From Myxacorys chilensis ATA2-1-KO14 (lineage in GTDB: Bacteria > Cyanobacteriota > Cyanobacteriia > Leptolyngbyales > Leptolyngbyaceae): a DNA stretch of 57,092 nucleotides. The stretch lies in NCBI GenBank assembly GCA_019359275.1, contig JAHHHP010000032.1, positions 1 to 57,092 of the forward strand, given 5' to 3'. The notes beneath the pieces were generated by a model. It was not told where the DNA came from, did no database searches, and saw nothing but the letters and a program-made list of their open reading frames with translations. Made by a program: the position numbers and the translations under genes. Positions 35,286 to 43,135 of the stretch are shown here, piece after piece (the first letter of the stretch is position 1; every line of letters starts with the position of its first letter).

Positions 35286-36194
35286 ATGACGTATCCCAGA
35301 GATTTGATCGGTTACGGACGCGATTCGTTTGACCCGCGCTGGAAAGATCAGGCGCGAATTGCCGTTCAGTTTGTGATCAACTACGAAGAAGGCGGCGAAG
35401 CCTGCACGCTTCATGGCGATCAAGCGTCAGAAGCATTTCTTTCAGAGATTGTGGGCGCAGAACCGCTTCTAGGCATGCGTCACATGAATATGGAGTCGTG
35501 TTACGAGTACGGTAGCCGCGCTGGGTTTTGGCGATTGCATCGGCTGTTTACCGAGCGAGGAATTCCAGTCACGGTTTACGGTGTTGCTATGGCGCTAGAA
35601 CGCCATCCAGAAGCGGTTGCAGCAATGCTCGAAGCCCAATGGGAAATCGCTAGTCACGGTTATCGCTGGATTGACTATAAATACTTTTCAGCCGAAGCAG
35701 AGCGATCGCATTTGCGGAGCGCGATCAATATTCACACGCGGGTCACGGGCAGCCGTCCTCTAGGTTGGTATACCGGACGCAATAGCCAGCACACGCGTCA
35801 ACTGGTGATCGAGGAAGGCGGCTTTCTTTACGATTCAGACAGCTATGCCGATGATTTGCCCTATTGGACTCATGACTTTGGCAAACCCCATCTCGTGATT
35901 CCTTACACGTTAGATAACAATGACATGCGGTTCGCCACCAATCAGGGCTTCAACTCTGGTGATCAGTTTTTTGCCTACCTACGGGATGCCTTTGATCTAC
36001 TGTACGCGGAGGGCGAGACGGCTCCAAAAATGATGAGTGTGGGGCTGCACTGTCGATTAGCCGGAAGACCTGGACGGGCAGCCGCGTTAGCACGATTTTT
36101 AGACTATGTGCAGCAGCGCGATCGCGTCTGGTTATGCCGTCGCATTGACATTGCTCACCACTGGCATGAAATGTTTAGCCACCCATCCTGCTAG
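35286..36194 (+). CDS. puuE: Allantoinase, PuuE (polysaccharide-deacetylase-fold) type
   Basis: PuuE opens the ring of allantoin in purine breakdown; it is unrelated to the metal-dependent amidohydrolase allantoinase. The 302-aa protein has the family start (YPRDLIGYGRDSFDPRWKD), then AVQFVINYEEGGEACTLHGD. Also present are MNMESCYEYGSRAGFWRLHR, a TVYGVAMALERHPE core and the ASHGYRW and MMSVGLHCRLAGRPGRAAAL motifs. Other members of the pathway are not in this window. Length is normal. No clear ribosome-binding site precedes the ATG, which fits coupling to the gene before it. Confidence 0.9.
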   Translation: MTYPRDLIGYGRDSFDPRWKDQARIAVQFVINYEEGGEACTLHGDQASEAFLSEIVGAEPLLGMRHMNMESCYEYGSRAGFWRLHRLFTERGIPVTVYGVAMALERHPEAVAAMLEAQWEIASHGYRWIDYKYFSAEAERSHLRSAINIHTRVTGSRPLGWYTGRNSQHTRQLVIEEGGFLYDSDSYADDLPYWTHDFGKPHLVIPYTLDNNDMRFATNQGFNSGDQFFAYLRDAFDLLYAEGETAPKMMSVGLHCRLAGRPGRAAALARFLDYVQQRDRVWLCRRIDIAHHWHEMFSHPSC

Positions 36195-36421
36195 AGCAAG
36201 AGAATGCAAATAAACATTATTTTTCCTCATTGTTTATAGCAGTTTGTTGTCTAGCAACCCGCGATTCCTAAGGAGTTGCGCCTTCCGCTAATCGCACAAT
36301 TATATTCATCGTTCCTTCAAAAAGAGATTTATTTCATCCATTTTTCAACCTCTCCTGAAACACAGTGGGCGAATTGTGGAAGAAATGCCAAAATGATCGG
36401 ATATCTTTCTTAAAGAACCTA

Positions 36422-36748
36422 ATGGTATTTAACTCCGACAGCGCGAATTTTCTTCATAACAATGTAGATGCAGCAGATGCAAACGCCCTATTGCGGTATC
36501 TCCAGCATCAGCCACCAGAAGTTTTAGAACGGGTGGCTCGCTCAGTTAGCCCTCAAGTAAAGCAAATTATTTCCCACAATGTGCAAGGGTTAGTGGGCGT
36601 TTTGCCCGCAGAAGGATTTAGCGTCAAAATTAGCACCGATCGCGAAAACCTCGCTGGGTTGCTCGCCTCTGCAATGCTAACTGGCTACTTTCTCCGTCAG
36701 ATGGAGCAGCGTATGGAGTTAGATGGCTCTATCGATGAGGATCTCTAA
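36422..36748 (+). CDS. DUF760-domain protein
   Basis: This 108-aa protein belongs to DUF760, a family shared by cyanobacteria and chloroplasts, with unknown function. The ATG at 36422 (MVFNSDSANFLHNNVDAADA) is preferred to a GTG 57 bases upstream because the family begins at about this point. The core includes NALLRYLQHQPPEVLERVAR and an end TGYFLRQMEQRMEL. In Arabidopsis a DUF760 protein is reported as a protease substrate in the chloroplast, which does not define its job here. It is convergent with the HtrA-like gene. Confidence 0.85.
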   Translation: MVFNSDSANFLHNNVDAADANALLRYLQHQPPEVLERVARSVSPQVKQIISHNVQGLVGVLPAEGFSVKISTDRENLAGLLASAMLTGYFLRQMEQRMELDGSIDEDL

Positions 36749-36803
36749 ATTTTATTTCAAGTCGATGTAGCTCATCTCAAATCGATGTAGCTCATGGTGT
36801 ATC

Positions 36804-37982
36804 TCATTTAGTGGGATAAGCTCCCGGACGGACTTGAACGGTTTGAATTTGATTGTTCCGTTTGACTTCGACTTCCAATGCGGTCCCGATATTGCTGGCT
36901 TCTACACGAGCTTGGACATCAGAAGCCGTTTGAACAGCCGTTCCGCCAATTTTTTGAATGATGTCGCCGGGTCGTAAACCCCCTTGGGCGGCTGGAGAGT
37001 TCTCAGCCACTCTGGCTACTAGAACGCCGCGATCTTGATTGACTTTTACATCTGATGCTGACTCTCGCTCTAGCTCTTTGCGGAGGCTTGGCGTCAGGTC
37101 AACCATCTGAATTCCTAAGAACGGATGCTCAACCCGCCCTTTGCTAAAGAGTTGCTCGAACGCTCGCTGCGCTGTTTCGATCGGAATGGCAAACCCTAAT
37201 CCTTGAGCATCCGCCCGAATTGCGGTATTGATGCCAATGACTTCGCCGCGATCGTTCAGCAAGGGGCCACCCGAATTGCCCGGATTAATGGCTGCATCGG
37301 TTTGAATAAAGCTGACTCGCTTATCGGGCACGCCGACTTGACTGCTGGAGCGATTTTTGGCACTGATAATGCCTGCTGTCACGGTGTTATCGAGTCCGAG
37401 CGGATTACCAATCGCGATCGCCCACTGCCCCGGGCTAACGGTTGCTGATTTACCCAATACCACCGTGGGTAAACTGCTCGACTCGATTTTAATGGCGGCA
37501 ACATCGGTTACGGGGTCGATTCCGAGGACTTTTCCGGTAAACGAGCGCCCATCTTTTAGCGTCACTTCGACCGTATCTGCCCCTTCTACCACGTGGGCAT
37601 TGGTGACGAGCCGACCATCTGCCGTCAAGATGAATCCTGAGCCTGTACCCCGTTCTACCCGATCTTCGGGAGCGGGTAGCTGCTCTCCAAAAAATCGCTT
37701 AAACACAGGATTGCGGAATGCTTCTGGGGCGTCGCTGACAACTCGGCGGGTGGCGTTGATGCGTACCACAGCGGGTCCTACGCGATCGACGGCATTAGAA
37801 ATAAAGGTGGCGTCTGTGGCCTGGTTGCCTGCGACGGAGACCGGACTTGAGGGCGCAAGCTGAAAGGTTAATGGCTGCTTTGCGGTGCGATCGCTAAGAT
37901 AGCTATTAGCAACTAACCCCGCTCCACCTCCGACCGCTAAAAGAGAAACACCGAGCGCTAACTGCTTGAAAGACAGCATCAT
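36804..37982 (-). CDS. HtrA/Deg-family serine protease (HhoA/HhoB/HtrA type)
   Basis: This periplasmic quality-control protease (392 aa) has an N-terminal signal or anchor (LALGVSLLAVGGGAGLVANS). The trypsin-like domain carries His130 (VTNAHVVEGA), Asp160 (VTDVAAIKI) and Ser237 (NPGNSGGPLL), followed by one PDZ domain (about 280-390: AENSPAAQGGLRPGDIIQKI). A single PDZ is the cyanobacterial norm. Which of HhoA, HhoB or HtrA it is cannot be told from sequence alone. Two adjacent ATG codons start it. It is divergent from psbQ. Confidence 0.95.
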   Translation of the reverse strand: MMLSFKQLALGVSLLAVGGGAGLVANSYLSDRTAKQPLTFQLAPSSPVSVAGNQATDATFISNAVDRVGPAVVRINATRRVVSDAPEAFRNPVFKRFFGEQLPAPEDRVERGTGSGFILTADGRLVTNAHVVEGADTVEVTLKDGRSFTGKVLGIDPVTDVAAIKIESSSLPTVVLGKSATVSPGQWAIAIGNPLGLDNTVTAGIISAKNRSSSQVGVPDKRVSFIQTDAAINPGNSGGPLLNDRGEVIGINTAIRADAQGLGFAIPIETAQRAFEQLFSKGRVEHPFLGIQMVDLTPSLRKELERESASDVKVNQDRGVLVARVAENSPAAQGGLRPGDIIQKIGGTAVQTASDVQARVEASNIGTALEVEVKRNNQIQTVQVRPGAYPTK

Positions 37983-38163
37983 ATCCTAACCGCTTCTATT
38001 CGTTCTTAAATCCTAATCTAAGCCAAGCCGTACCGACCGCTTGAGCCGGGTATAGCTGGTCTAAAAACTCCCATCTGCTCCTTCTTGTACCGTTCACGTT
38101 TTGAGATACACTTCTTTACAAGACAATTAACTCAAGAATTCAGATTCGTCAATCACGAGTGTT

Positions 38164-38616
38164 ATGGCAAACTATCGATCTATTTTGGCTTCAGTTCTAG
38201 CGATCGTCGCCGTTCTGTTTATTTGTTTTAGCGATCCGGCAGCGGCAAAGACGATTAAGAAACTGACGTACACCCCTCAGCAACTTGAAGAGATTCAAAC
38301 CTCGATGAGCGACGTGACCGAGATGCGCGATCGCTTTCCTGAACTCAAGACGCTCATCGATCAGAAAGATGACATTTTTACTCGTAATTTCATTCACGGC
38401 CCATTGGGGGAACTGCGAGTTAAGCTGAGCAGTGTTGCGCGGAATTTGTTACCAGATGCTCAGAAACAAGCGCGCCAGCTTGCCAAGGATATCGCGAATG
38501 ATCTCGTCAGAATTGACCAAGCGGCATCGACGAGAGATTTTACGTTGGCGTCTCGCTACTACAATGAAATGCTGAAAGATTTGGATACGTTTGAGCAGTT
38601 GTTGCCCAAGAGTTAA
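38164..38616 (+). CDS. psbQ: Photosystem II extrinsic protein PsbQ (CyanoQ)
   Basis: CyanoQ stabilises the lumenal side of photosystem II. The 150-aa protein has an export signal and a four-helix bundle body (YTPQQLEEIQTSMSDVTEMR, NFIHGPLGELRVKLSSVARN, ARQLAKDIANDLVRIDQAAS, YYNEMLKDLDTFEQLLPK). Most cyanobacterial copies are lipoproteins with a lipobox Cys. Here the signal ends AVLFICFSDPAAAK: a Cys is present but its -1 residue is Ile, unusual for lipidation, so signal peptidase I cleavage after AAA is possible. Monocistronic. Confidence 0.9.
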   Translation: MANYRSILASVLAIVAVLFICFSDPAAAKTIKKLTYTPQQLEEIQTSMSDVTEMRDRFPELKTLIDQKDDIFTRNFIHGPLGELRVKLSSVARNLLPDAQKQARQLAKDIANDLVRIDQAASTRDFTLASRYYNEMLKDLDTFEQLLPKS

Positions 38617-38668
38617 ATTGTGACTGGGGTGTAGGGTATGGGGACATATCCTGCATCTCTTTTAAACT

Positions 38669-39760
38669 ATGGCGAAAGTAACGATCGCGGGATGTGGCAT
38701 TGTTGGCGCTACGATCGCATATGAGTTGAGCAAATCAGACTTAGACGTGACGGTTGTGGATCAGCAGCCTGCACCTGTTGAACCCGATTTGAGTGTTTGT
38801 CCAAGCGCTACAGGGGCGGCACTCGGCGTGTTGATGGGCGCGATTAGCAAGAAAGAAAAGGGCAATAACTTACGGATGCGGCTAGCTGGCATCCAGTATT
38901 ACGAACGGACGGTTCCAGAGTTGGAAGCGCTGACTGGACTAGCGATTCCGTTTAACCGTCAAGGTATTGTGATGCTCCAGTTTGAGTCGGATTTGTCAGT
39001 TTGGGAGCGGTTGGTCGGGATTCGAGAGCAACAAGGGTGGACGCTGGAGATTTGGCAGCGCGATCGCTTGCAGCAACAGTTCCCGTTTCTCAATCTTGAT
39101 CAGGTTTCGGCAGCCGTTTATTCTCCCCACGATCGTCAAGTGAATCCTGTTGCGTTGACTCGCGCGCTCATCAAGGCAGCGAAACTCAATGGAGCAACGT
39201 TCAAGTTTAATACGAGCGTTAGGGGCGCAACGGATCAAAGCGTGCAGACCTCAAACGGAGATATTGCCAGCGATTACTTCATTGTTTCGGCGGGATTGGG
39301 ATCTACGGCGCTAACCGCTGCGTTAGCAACTCCGGTTGATATTCGACCTGTGCTGGGTCAAGCGATTGAGATTCGATTGAAAGAACCGCTCTGCGCTAAT
39401 TGCACCTTGCCCGTGATCAGCGGAAATGATGTTCACCTTGTTCCATTGAGCGAGACGGAGTATTGGATCGGCGCGACGGTAGAATTTCCAACAGAAGCAG
39501 GCTTGTCCTTACCGCCAGATGGCGCGATGTTTGAGGCTGTGATGGATCAAGCGATCGCATTTTGTCCTGCGATCGCTCAAGCTGAGACAATTCGCACATG
39601 GTACGGGGTGCGTCCTCGTCCTCAGGGTCGGCCTGCTCCAATCATTGAGACGCTTCCAGGTCATCCCCACATTTTGTTGGCAACAGGACACTATCGAAAT
39701 GGAGTACTGCTTGCTCCTGCTACAGCCGCAAAGGTCAGAGAGACAATTTTGGGGAGTTGA
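38669..39760 (+). CDS. FAD-dependent oxidoreductase, DAO/glycine oxidase family
   Basis: The 363-aa protein starts with an FAD-binding Rossmann motif (VTIAGCGIVGATIAYELS) and has the D-amino-acid-oxidase-like substrate domain (LGQAIEIRLKEPLCANC, then YWIGATVEFPTEAG). The C-terminal FAD motif reads YGVRPRPQGRPAPIIETLPG, then LATGHYRNGVLLAP. This ending is typical of glycine oxidase (ThiO)-like members, so it could supply glycine imine for thiamine, but cyanobacterial ThiO is often fused to ThiG and this is not. The substrate is undetermined. Its stop is immediately followed by a 21-bp tandem array. Confidence 0.85.
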   Translation: MAKVTIAGCGIVGATIAYELSKSDLDVTVVDQQPAPVEPDLSVCPSATGAALGVLMGAISKKEKGNNLRMRLAGIQYYERTVPELEALTGLAIPFNRQGIVMLQFESDLSVWERLVGIREQQGWTLEIWQRDRLQQQFPFLNLDQVSAAVYSPHDRQVNPVALTRALIKAAKLNGATFKFNTSVRGATDQSVQTSNGDIASDYFIVSAGLGSTALTAALATPVDIRPVLGQAIEIRLKEPLCANCTLPVISGNDVHLVPLSETEYWIGATVEFPTEAGLSLPPDGAMFEAVMDQAIAFCPAIAQAETIRTWYGVRPRPQGRPAPIIETLPGHPHILLATGHYRNGVLLAPATAAKVRETILGS

Positions 39761-39766
39761 AGCCGA

Positions 39767-40018
39767 AGGCTCGGGTTCTGAGCCTGAAGTTCCGCCTTCC
39801 GAGCTTGAAGCATGAGGATCCGAAGGCGAAGTTCCGCGTTCTGAGCCTGGAGTTCCGCGTTCTAGGCTTGAAGCATAAGGCTCGGAAAGCGAAGTTCCGT
39901 GCTCTGAGCTTGAAGCATGAGGATCCGAAGGCGAAGTTCCGCGTTCTGAGCCTGGAGTTCCGTCTTCTGAGCCTGAAACGTGAGGATCTGAAGGCGGAAC
40001 TTCAGCATCTAAAGCTGA
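39767..40018. repeat. Tandem array of twelve 21-bp units
   Basis: Twelve degenerate 21-base units run head to tail with no gaps. Two unit types alternate: type A begins agttccgcgttctgagcc and type B begins agcatgaggatccgaagg. The order is about A A B A A B A B A A B plus a decayed last unit. Because 21 is a multiple of three, open frames of seven-residue repeats exist on both strands (for example KFRVLSL on plus). It directly follows the stop codon of the FAD oxidase gene and precedes higBA. Confidence 0.9.
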
Positions 40019-40136
40019 GACTCCAAGCAACTCCGAAACCTCTTACAGTGGGATGTTCTCATGGCGTTCTGAATTCTCCGACAGTAGTTCTTGGATGACC
40101 GAAGAGCTGCGATGGCACAACACTGAACTTTTACAC

Positions 40137-40173
40137 TTGACAAAAAGCTCTCATTTTGAGAGTGTTATATAAC
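40137..40173 (+). promoter_or_regulatory. Likely higBA promoter with two palindromes
   Basis: A consensus -35 (TTGACA, 40137-40142) is followed by the palindrome ctctca-ttt-tgagag (40148-40162) and by gttatataac (40164-40173), itself a perfect palindrome with an AT-rich -10-like core. Spacing of the -10 is longer than ideal. HigA antitoxins bind palindromes over their own promoter, so this is the probable autoregulation site. Confidence 0.6.
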
Positions 40174-40204
40174 AACTTATCAACTTATAACCAGAGGTTA
40201 AAAG

Positions 40205-40273
40205 ATGATTCCAAAAATTTTAGAAGTCAGTTATGCATTTAATTACAGACCGAAATCTGCGGGCAGAAGCTGA
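40205..40273 (+). CDS. Possible 22-aa leader ORF overlapping higB
   Basis: An ATG with a good GAGG seven bases upstream opens a 22-codon frame (MIPKILEVSYAFNYRPKSAG, two more residues, then TGA). It overlaps the higB start by 41 bases in another frame. higB itself lacks a strong ribosome-binding site, so this short frame could set its translation. Family likeness is none; function is inferred from layout. Confidence 0.35.
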   Translation: MIPKILEVSYAFNYRPKSAGRS

Positions 40274-40532
40274 GCAATATCCCAATGTCAAGAACCAAGT
40301 AGAGACGTGGATCTCAGTTGTCAGAAAAGCGGCATGGCAGAATTTAGAAGAGGTTCGCAGAATCTACAAGGATGCTGAAGCGGTTGGCAACTTTACCGTC
40401 TTCAACATTAAAGGTAATGACTACCGATTAATTGTCAGCATTAACTACGAAAACCAAATGATTTATTACAAATACTTCTTAACTCATAGCGAATATGACA
40501 GAGACAAATGGAAAAATGGCCCTCACTTTTGA
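40233..40532 (+). CDS. higB: HigB-family toxin (mRNA interferase)
   Basis: This 99-aa protein has the HigB/RelE-like fold pattern. The start MHLITDRNLRAEAEQYP is followed by VRKAAWQNLEEVRRIYKDAE. The core FTVFNIKGNDYRLIVSINYE follows, then the terminal strand MIYYKYFLTHSEYDRDKW, where basic and His/Tyr residues act in RNA cleavage in relatives. It would cut mRNA on the ribosome when the antitoxin is lost. The antitoxin gene overlaps its end, in the toxin-first order typical of hig modules. Confidence 0.9.
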   Translation: MHLITDRNLRAEAEQYPNVKNQVETWISVVRKAAWQNLEEVRRIYKDAEAVGNFTVFNIKGNDYRLIVSINYENQMIYYKYFLTHSEYDRDKWKNGPHF

Positions 40533-40914
40533 TAAGGATGCATACCGCAATTTGCTTGCTGAGGTGACTCCCAAAGTCATTGAGACAGAAGAGGAGTACG
40601 AGCAGGCGTTAGCAATCGCAGAACGCCTTTTCTTTGCAAAAAACTGCACTCCCGAAGAACGAGCGTTGCTCAAATTAATCGTGATGTTAATTGAGGTGTA
40701 TGAAACTGAGAATTATCCGATGGATAAACCTGAACCGCATGAAATTCTTCAGCACATTTTAGAATCAAGCGGAACGCGTCAAGTTGATTTAGTTGGCATT
40801 GTTGGATCAAGTGGAGTGGTTTCTGAAATCGTGAATGGAAAACGATCGATCAGCAAAGCGCAAGCTAAAGCATTGGGTGAGTTTTTTCATGTCTCACCCA
40901 GTTTATTTATTTAG
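40516..40914 (+). CDS. higA: HigA-family antitoxin with an XRE helix-turn-helix
   Basis: About 132 aa from the ATG at 40516 (MALTFDKDAYRNLLAEVTPK); an ATG at 40495 would add seven residues and overlap the toxin further. The N-terminal helical part contacts the toxin. The C-terminal XRE domain (EILQHILESSGTRQVDLVGI, SSGVVSEIVNGKRSISKAQA) would bind the palindromes upstream of the module. It overlaps higB by 17 bases and converges on the caspase-like gene with an eight-base overlap. Confidence 0.9.
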   Translation: MALTFDKDAYRNLLAEVTPKVIETEEEYEQALAIAERLFFAKNCTPEERALLKLIVMLIEVYETENYPMDKPEPHEILQHILESSGTRQVDLVGIVGSSGVVSEIVNGKRSISKAQAKALGEFFHVSPSLFI

Positions 40915-42241
40915 CCTTGAATTGCTTCGGCTGAGTAGCATTCCGAGGTTTAGCATTCGCCTGAGTCGCCGCTTTTGCGATCGCCCAATTACCCGACTCG
41001 CACTTTAGTAGACGATTCAGCGTCGCGATCGCGCTCTGATCTTTAGAGCTTTTCACCCGATACTCCATCGCTACATTAATCAGTTCCATCGAAAGCCGCG
41101 TGATAAACGCCTGATCTTCCTGCGATTTCACCGTTCCTTCTTTCAGAGACTTGACGTTGCCAGTCAGCGATCGCCCCAAATCAAATCCATACTTCTGACT
41201 GATCGCATTAATTACATAGCGCTGTTCAGGACGCGCAATCTTTGCAAGAGGCGCGATCGGCTGCGTCAATAGTTTTTCTCGCAGAGTTCGATTCGTCACT
41301 TGCTCTTGCAGCCACGCTTCAGAAGTTGAAATCGGTAGATCAGTCGTTTGCTCATCCACTTTGGCAAAGGCGTGAGCTTCGGCATACGATACGCGACCAT
41401 CTTTGTTGTAATCGGCAGACGCGACGGATTTTCCAGTGCGATCGCGCCCACTCAATCCTGCAAAAAAGCTTGAACTATAATCCCGATAATCCGCCTCGTT
41501 TACTTCAGGTGTACATCCGACCGAAGGTTGAGTCTTAATCGTGGCAAAAAATCCGCAGCGCGTCTGAAGCGCAACACCACGATTAGGATCACCCGCTTTG
41601 TAGATCAAATTGGCAAACGAACCGGAATAGCACTGAGACATCATCGTGACAAACGGCAAGTTCTGAGGCAATTGATCGAGCAGTTGCGTAAAATCTTGCA
41701 CTGACAACGCCTCATCTTTCCATAGCATCAACTGATTGTTGTTATGGTTTGATTCGTTCAACACACCATGACCTGTGAAGTAGAAAAAGATAGGCGACGG
41801 TTGCTTGCCAGCTTCGCGCATCCAGGGCCTCAGGTTGTCATAGGTTGAAGCCCCCTGCAAATTTGGAATGTTAGGTGACTTAAATTTCTCGCGATCGGAA
41901 TCGATATACCGAACGGTTTTCTCTCCACTCGTGCCGTTAGCGAAAAAGATGGGGGGGATTGAAAATCCCATTTTCTTCAAGGTTCGCTGAAAGTACAGCA
42001 CATTCTTCTCAAGGGCAATCTCATTGTACGAAGCCGCACCTCCGCCCCCAAACACGCCGAACGTTTGAGAAGCGTCTTTCTGAAAAGCGAAAGCGTTTTT
42101 TTGAGAAGCGCTTTTCTGACAAGTCTTCTCCGCGTGCGAAACAGATTGAACGCGATTAGGATGGCGTTCAGATTGATAGTGTATGAATTGAGATGCTAAT
42201 GTTGCGCCTACCGCACCCAAAAAAAGTGCCCACTTTTGCAT
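40907..42241 (-). CDS. Caspase-like cysteine protease with an EF-hand loop
   Basis: About 444 aa from the ATG at 42239-42241; an upstream TTG is less likely. A hydrophobic N-terminus (KWALFLGAVGATLASQFI) acts as signal anchor. The protease domain (about 60-265) has the caspase-fold dyad: His158 in FFYFTGHGV and Cys204 in MMSQCYSGSF. This form, with the Cys inside SQCYSG, is close to C13/C14 clan CD peptidases. A canonical EF-hand loop follows: Asp277, Asn279, Asp281, Ser285 and Glu288 in DYNKDGRVSYAE, so calcium control is plausible. The C-terminal 140 residues are helical and unassigned. It is 43 bases downstream of the M28 peptidase gene on the same strand. Confidence 0.8.
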   Translation of the reverse strand: MQKWALFLGAVGATLASQFIHYQSERHPNRVQSVSHAEKTCQKSASQKNAFAFQKDASQTFGVFGGGGAASYNEIALEKNVLYFQRTLKKMGFSIPPIFFANGTSGEKTVRYIDSDREKFKSPNIPNLQGASTYDNLRPWMREAGKQPSPIFFYFTGHGVLNESNHNNNQLMLWKDEALSVQDFTQLLDQLPQNLPFVTMMSQCYSGSFANLIYKAGDPNRGVALQTRCGFFATIKTQPSVGCTPEVNEADYRDYSSSFFAGLSGRDRTGKSVASADYNKDGRVSYAEAHAFAKVDEQTTDLPISTSEAWLQEQVTNRTLREKLLTQPIAPLAKIARPEQRYVINAISQKYGFDLGRSLTGNVKSLKEGTVKSQEDQAFITRLSMELINVAMEYRVKSSKDQSAIATLNRLLKCESGNWAIAKAATQANAKPRNATQPKQFKAK

Positions 42242-42284
42242 AAGTTGTAACCATTGTGCCGGGTTAAGAGCAATTGTACCCAAG

Positions 42285-43127
42285 CTATAGCAGACGGATA
42301 CCGTTCGTTAGCCCTTGACAGACGCGAGTGAGAAAATTGAGGTTGAGCGTCTCAATGCGATCGCTCGGTTTGTGATAATTTGGATTCCTCATATTCGCGG
42401 TATCTGTCACCATAATGGCTCGGTAGCCCCGATCCCAAAAAGCCGCATGATCGCCGCGTCGAGCATCGGGTAAAAGCTGACCTTTCATGCCCGCAGGCAG
42501 CCATTCTGCACTAATGCCGCCCTGACGAATCGTGCGACTGAGCCGGATTAAATCAGGAATGGTTGGCAAGTTGCCAATCAGTGCAATGAAATTTCCTTCT
42601 GTTGAATAGAAGCGCTCCAATCCAGCTGGATAGTTTTGCGAATTGGGTTCTGAGGTAGCGTAACCGAGCATTTCCAATGCGATCATCAGTCGAAGCGGTT
42701 CGCCATGTAGAGTCTTTGCATACTGCACATTGCCGAACGTATCCGATTGGGTATAAATCTCTTCCATATCGAACGCGACTAATCGAATCGGCGATCGCGC
42801 AGGTTGCTCATGAAATGCTTTCGCCATTTCTAGTAAAACTGCTACTCCCGTCGCGTTGTCATCCGCTCCAGGAGAACCTGGCACAGCATCATAATGAGCG
42901 CCAATCAGAATCGGCAGACGCTTTTGATCCTTAGCAGCCGGAAGATTCAGAATGAGATTAGTATGCGTTCTGCCATTTACCTTAAAGTCATGAGACTGAA
43001 CGCTGCCCCACTGCTCAAAGTGCTGACGAATATATTGCTGAACGTAGAAATGTCCTTGCGTTGCAAAATAGGGGTCGCGATAGCGAACTAATTCACTCAA
43101 ATGCGACTCTAGCCTTTCTTCTAACAT
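42285..43127 (-). CDS. M28-family zinc aminopeptidase-like protein
   Basis: This 280-aa protein has the di-zinc site of family M28: His78 and Asp80 in IGAHYDAVPG, Asp89/90 in GADDNATG, Glu122-Glu123 in FDMEEIY, Glu152 in ALEMLGY, and a late His in NPNYHKPSD. No signal peptide is seen, so it is probably cytosolic. Substrate is unknown; relatives include aminopeptidases and glutaminyl cyclases. It lies 43 bases upstream of the caspase-like gene and eight bases downstream of the VapC-type toxin gene, all on the minus strand, so one transcript may carry all of them. Confidence 0.9.
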   Translation of the reverse strand: MLEERLESHLSELVRYRDPYFATQGHFYVQQYIRQHFEQWGSVQSHDFKVNGRTHTNLILNLPAAKDQKRLPILIGAHYDAVPGSPGADDNATGVAVLLEMAKAFHEQPARSPIRLVAFDMEEIYTQSDTFGNVQYAKTLHGEPLRLMIALEMLGYATSEPNSQNYPAGLERFYSTEGNFIALIGNLPTIPDLIRLSRTIRQGGISAEWLPAGMKGQLLPDARRGDHAAFWDRGYRAIMVTDTANMRNPNYHKPSDRIETLNLNFLTRVCQGLTNGIRLL

Positions 43128-43135
43128 TACCTTTC

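Noticed and set aside
39767..40018. CRISPR array
   Set aside because: Units are contiguous with no spacers, degenerate, and no cas gene is near.
39509..40030. Minus-strand ORF with Ser/Gly-rich repeats
   Set aside because: It runs antisense through the conserved FAD oxidase gene, and its repeats only mirror the DNA array.
39757..40098. TTG-started plus-strand ORF through the 21-bp array
   Set aside because: Start codon lacks a usable ribosome-binding site, the product is only heptad repeats plus random sequence, and a 21-base period keeps frames open by itself.
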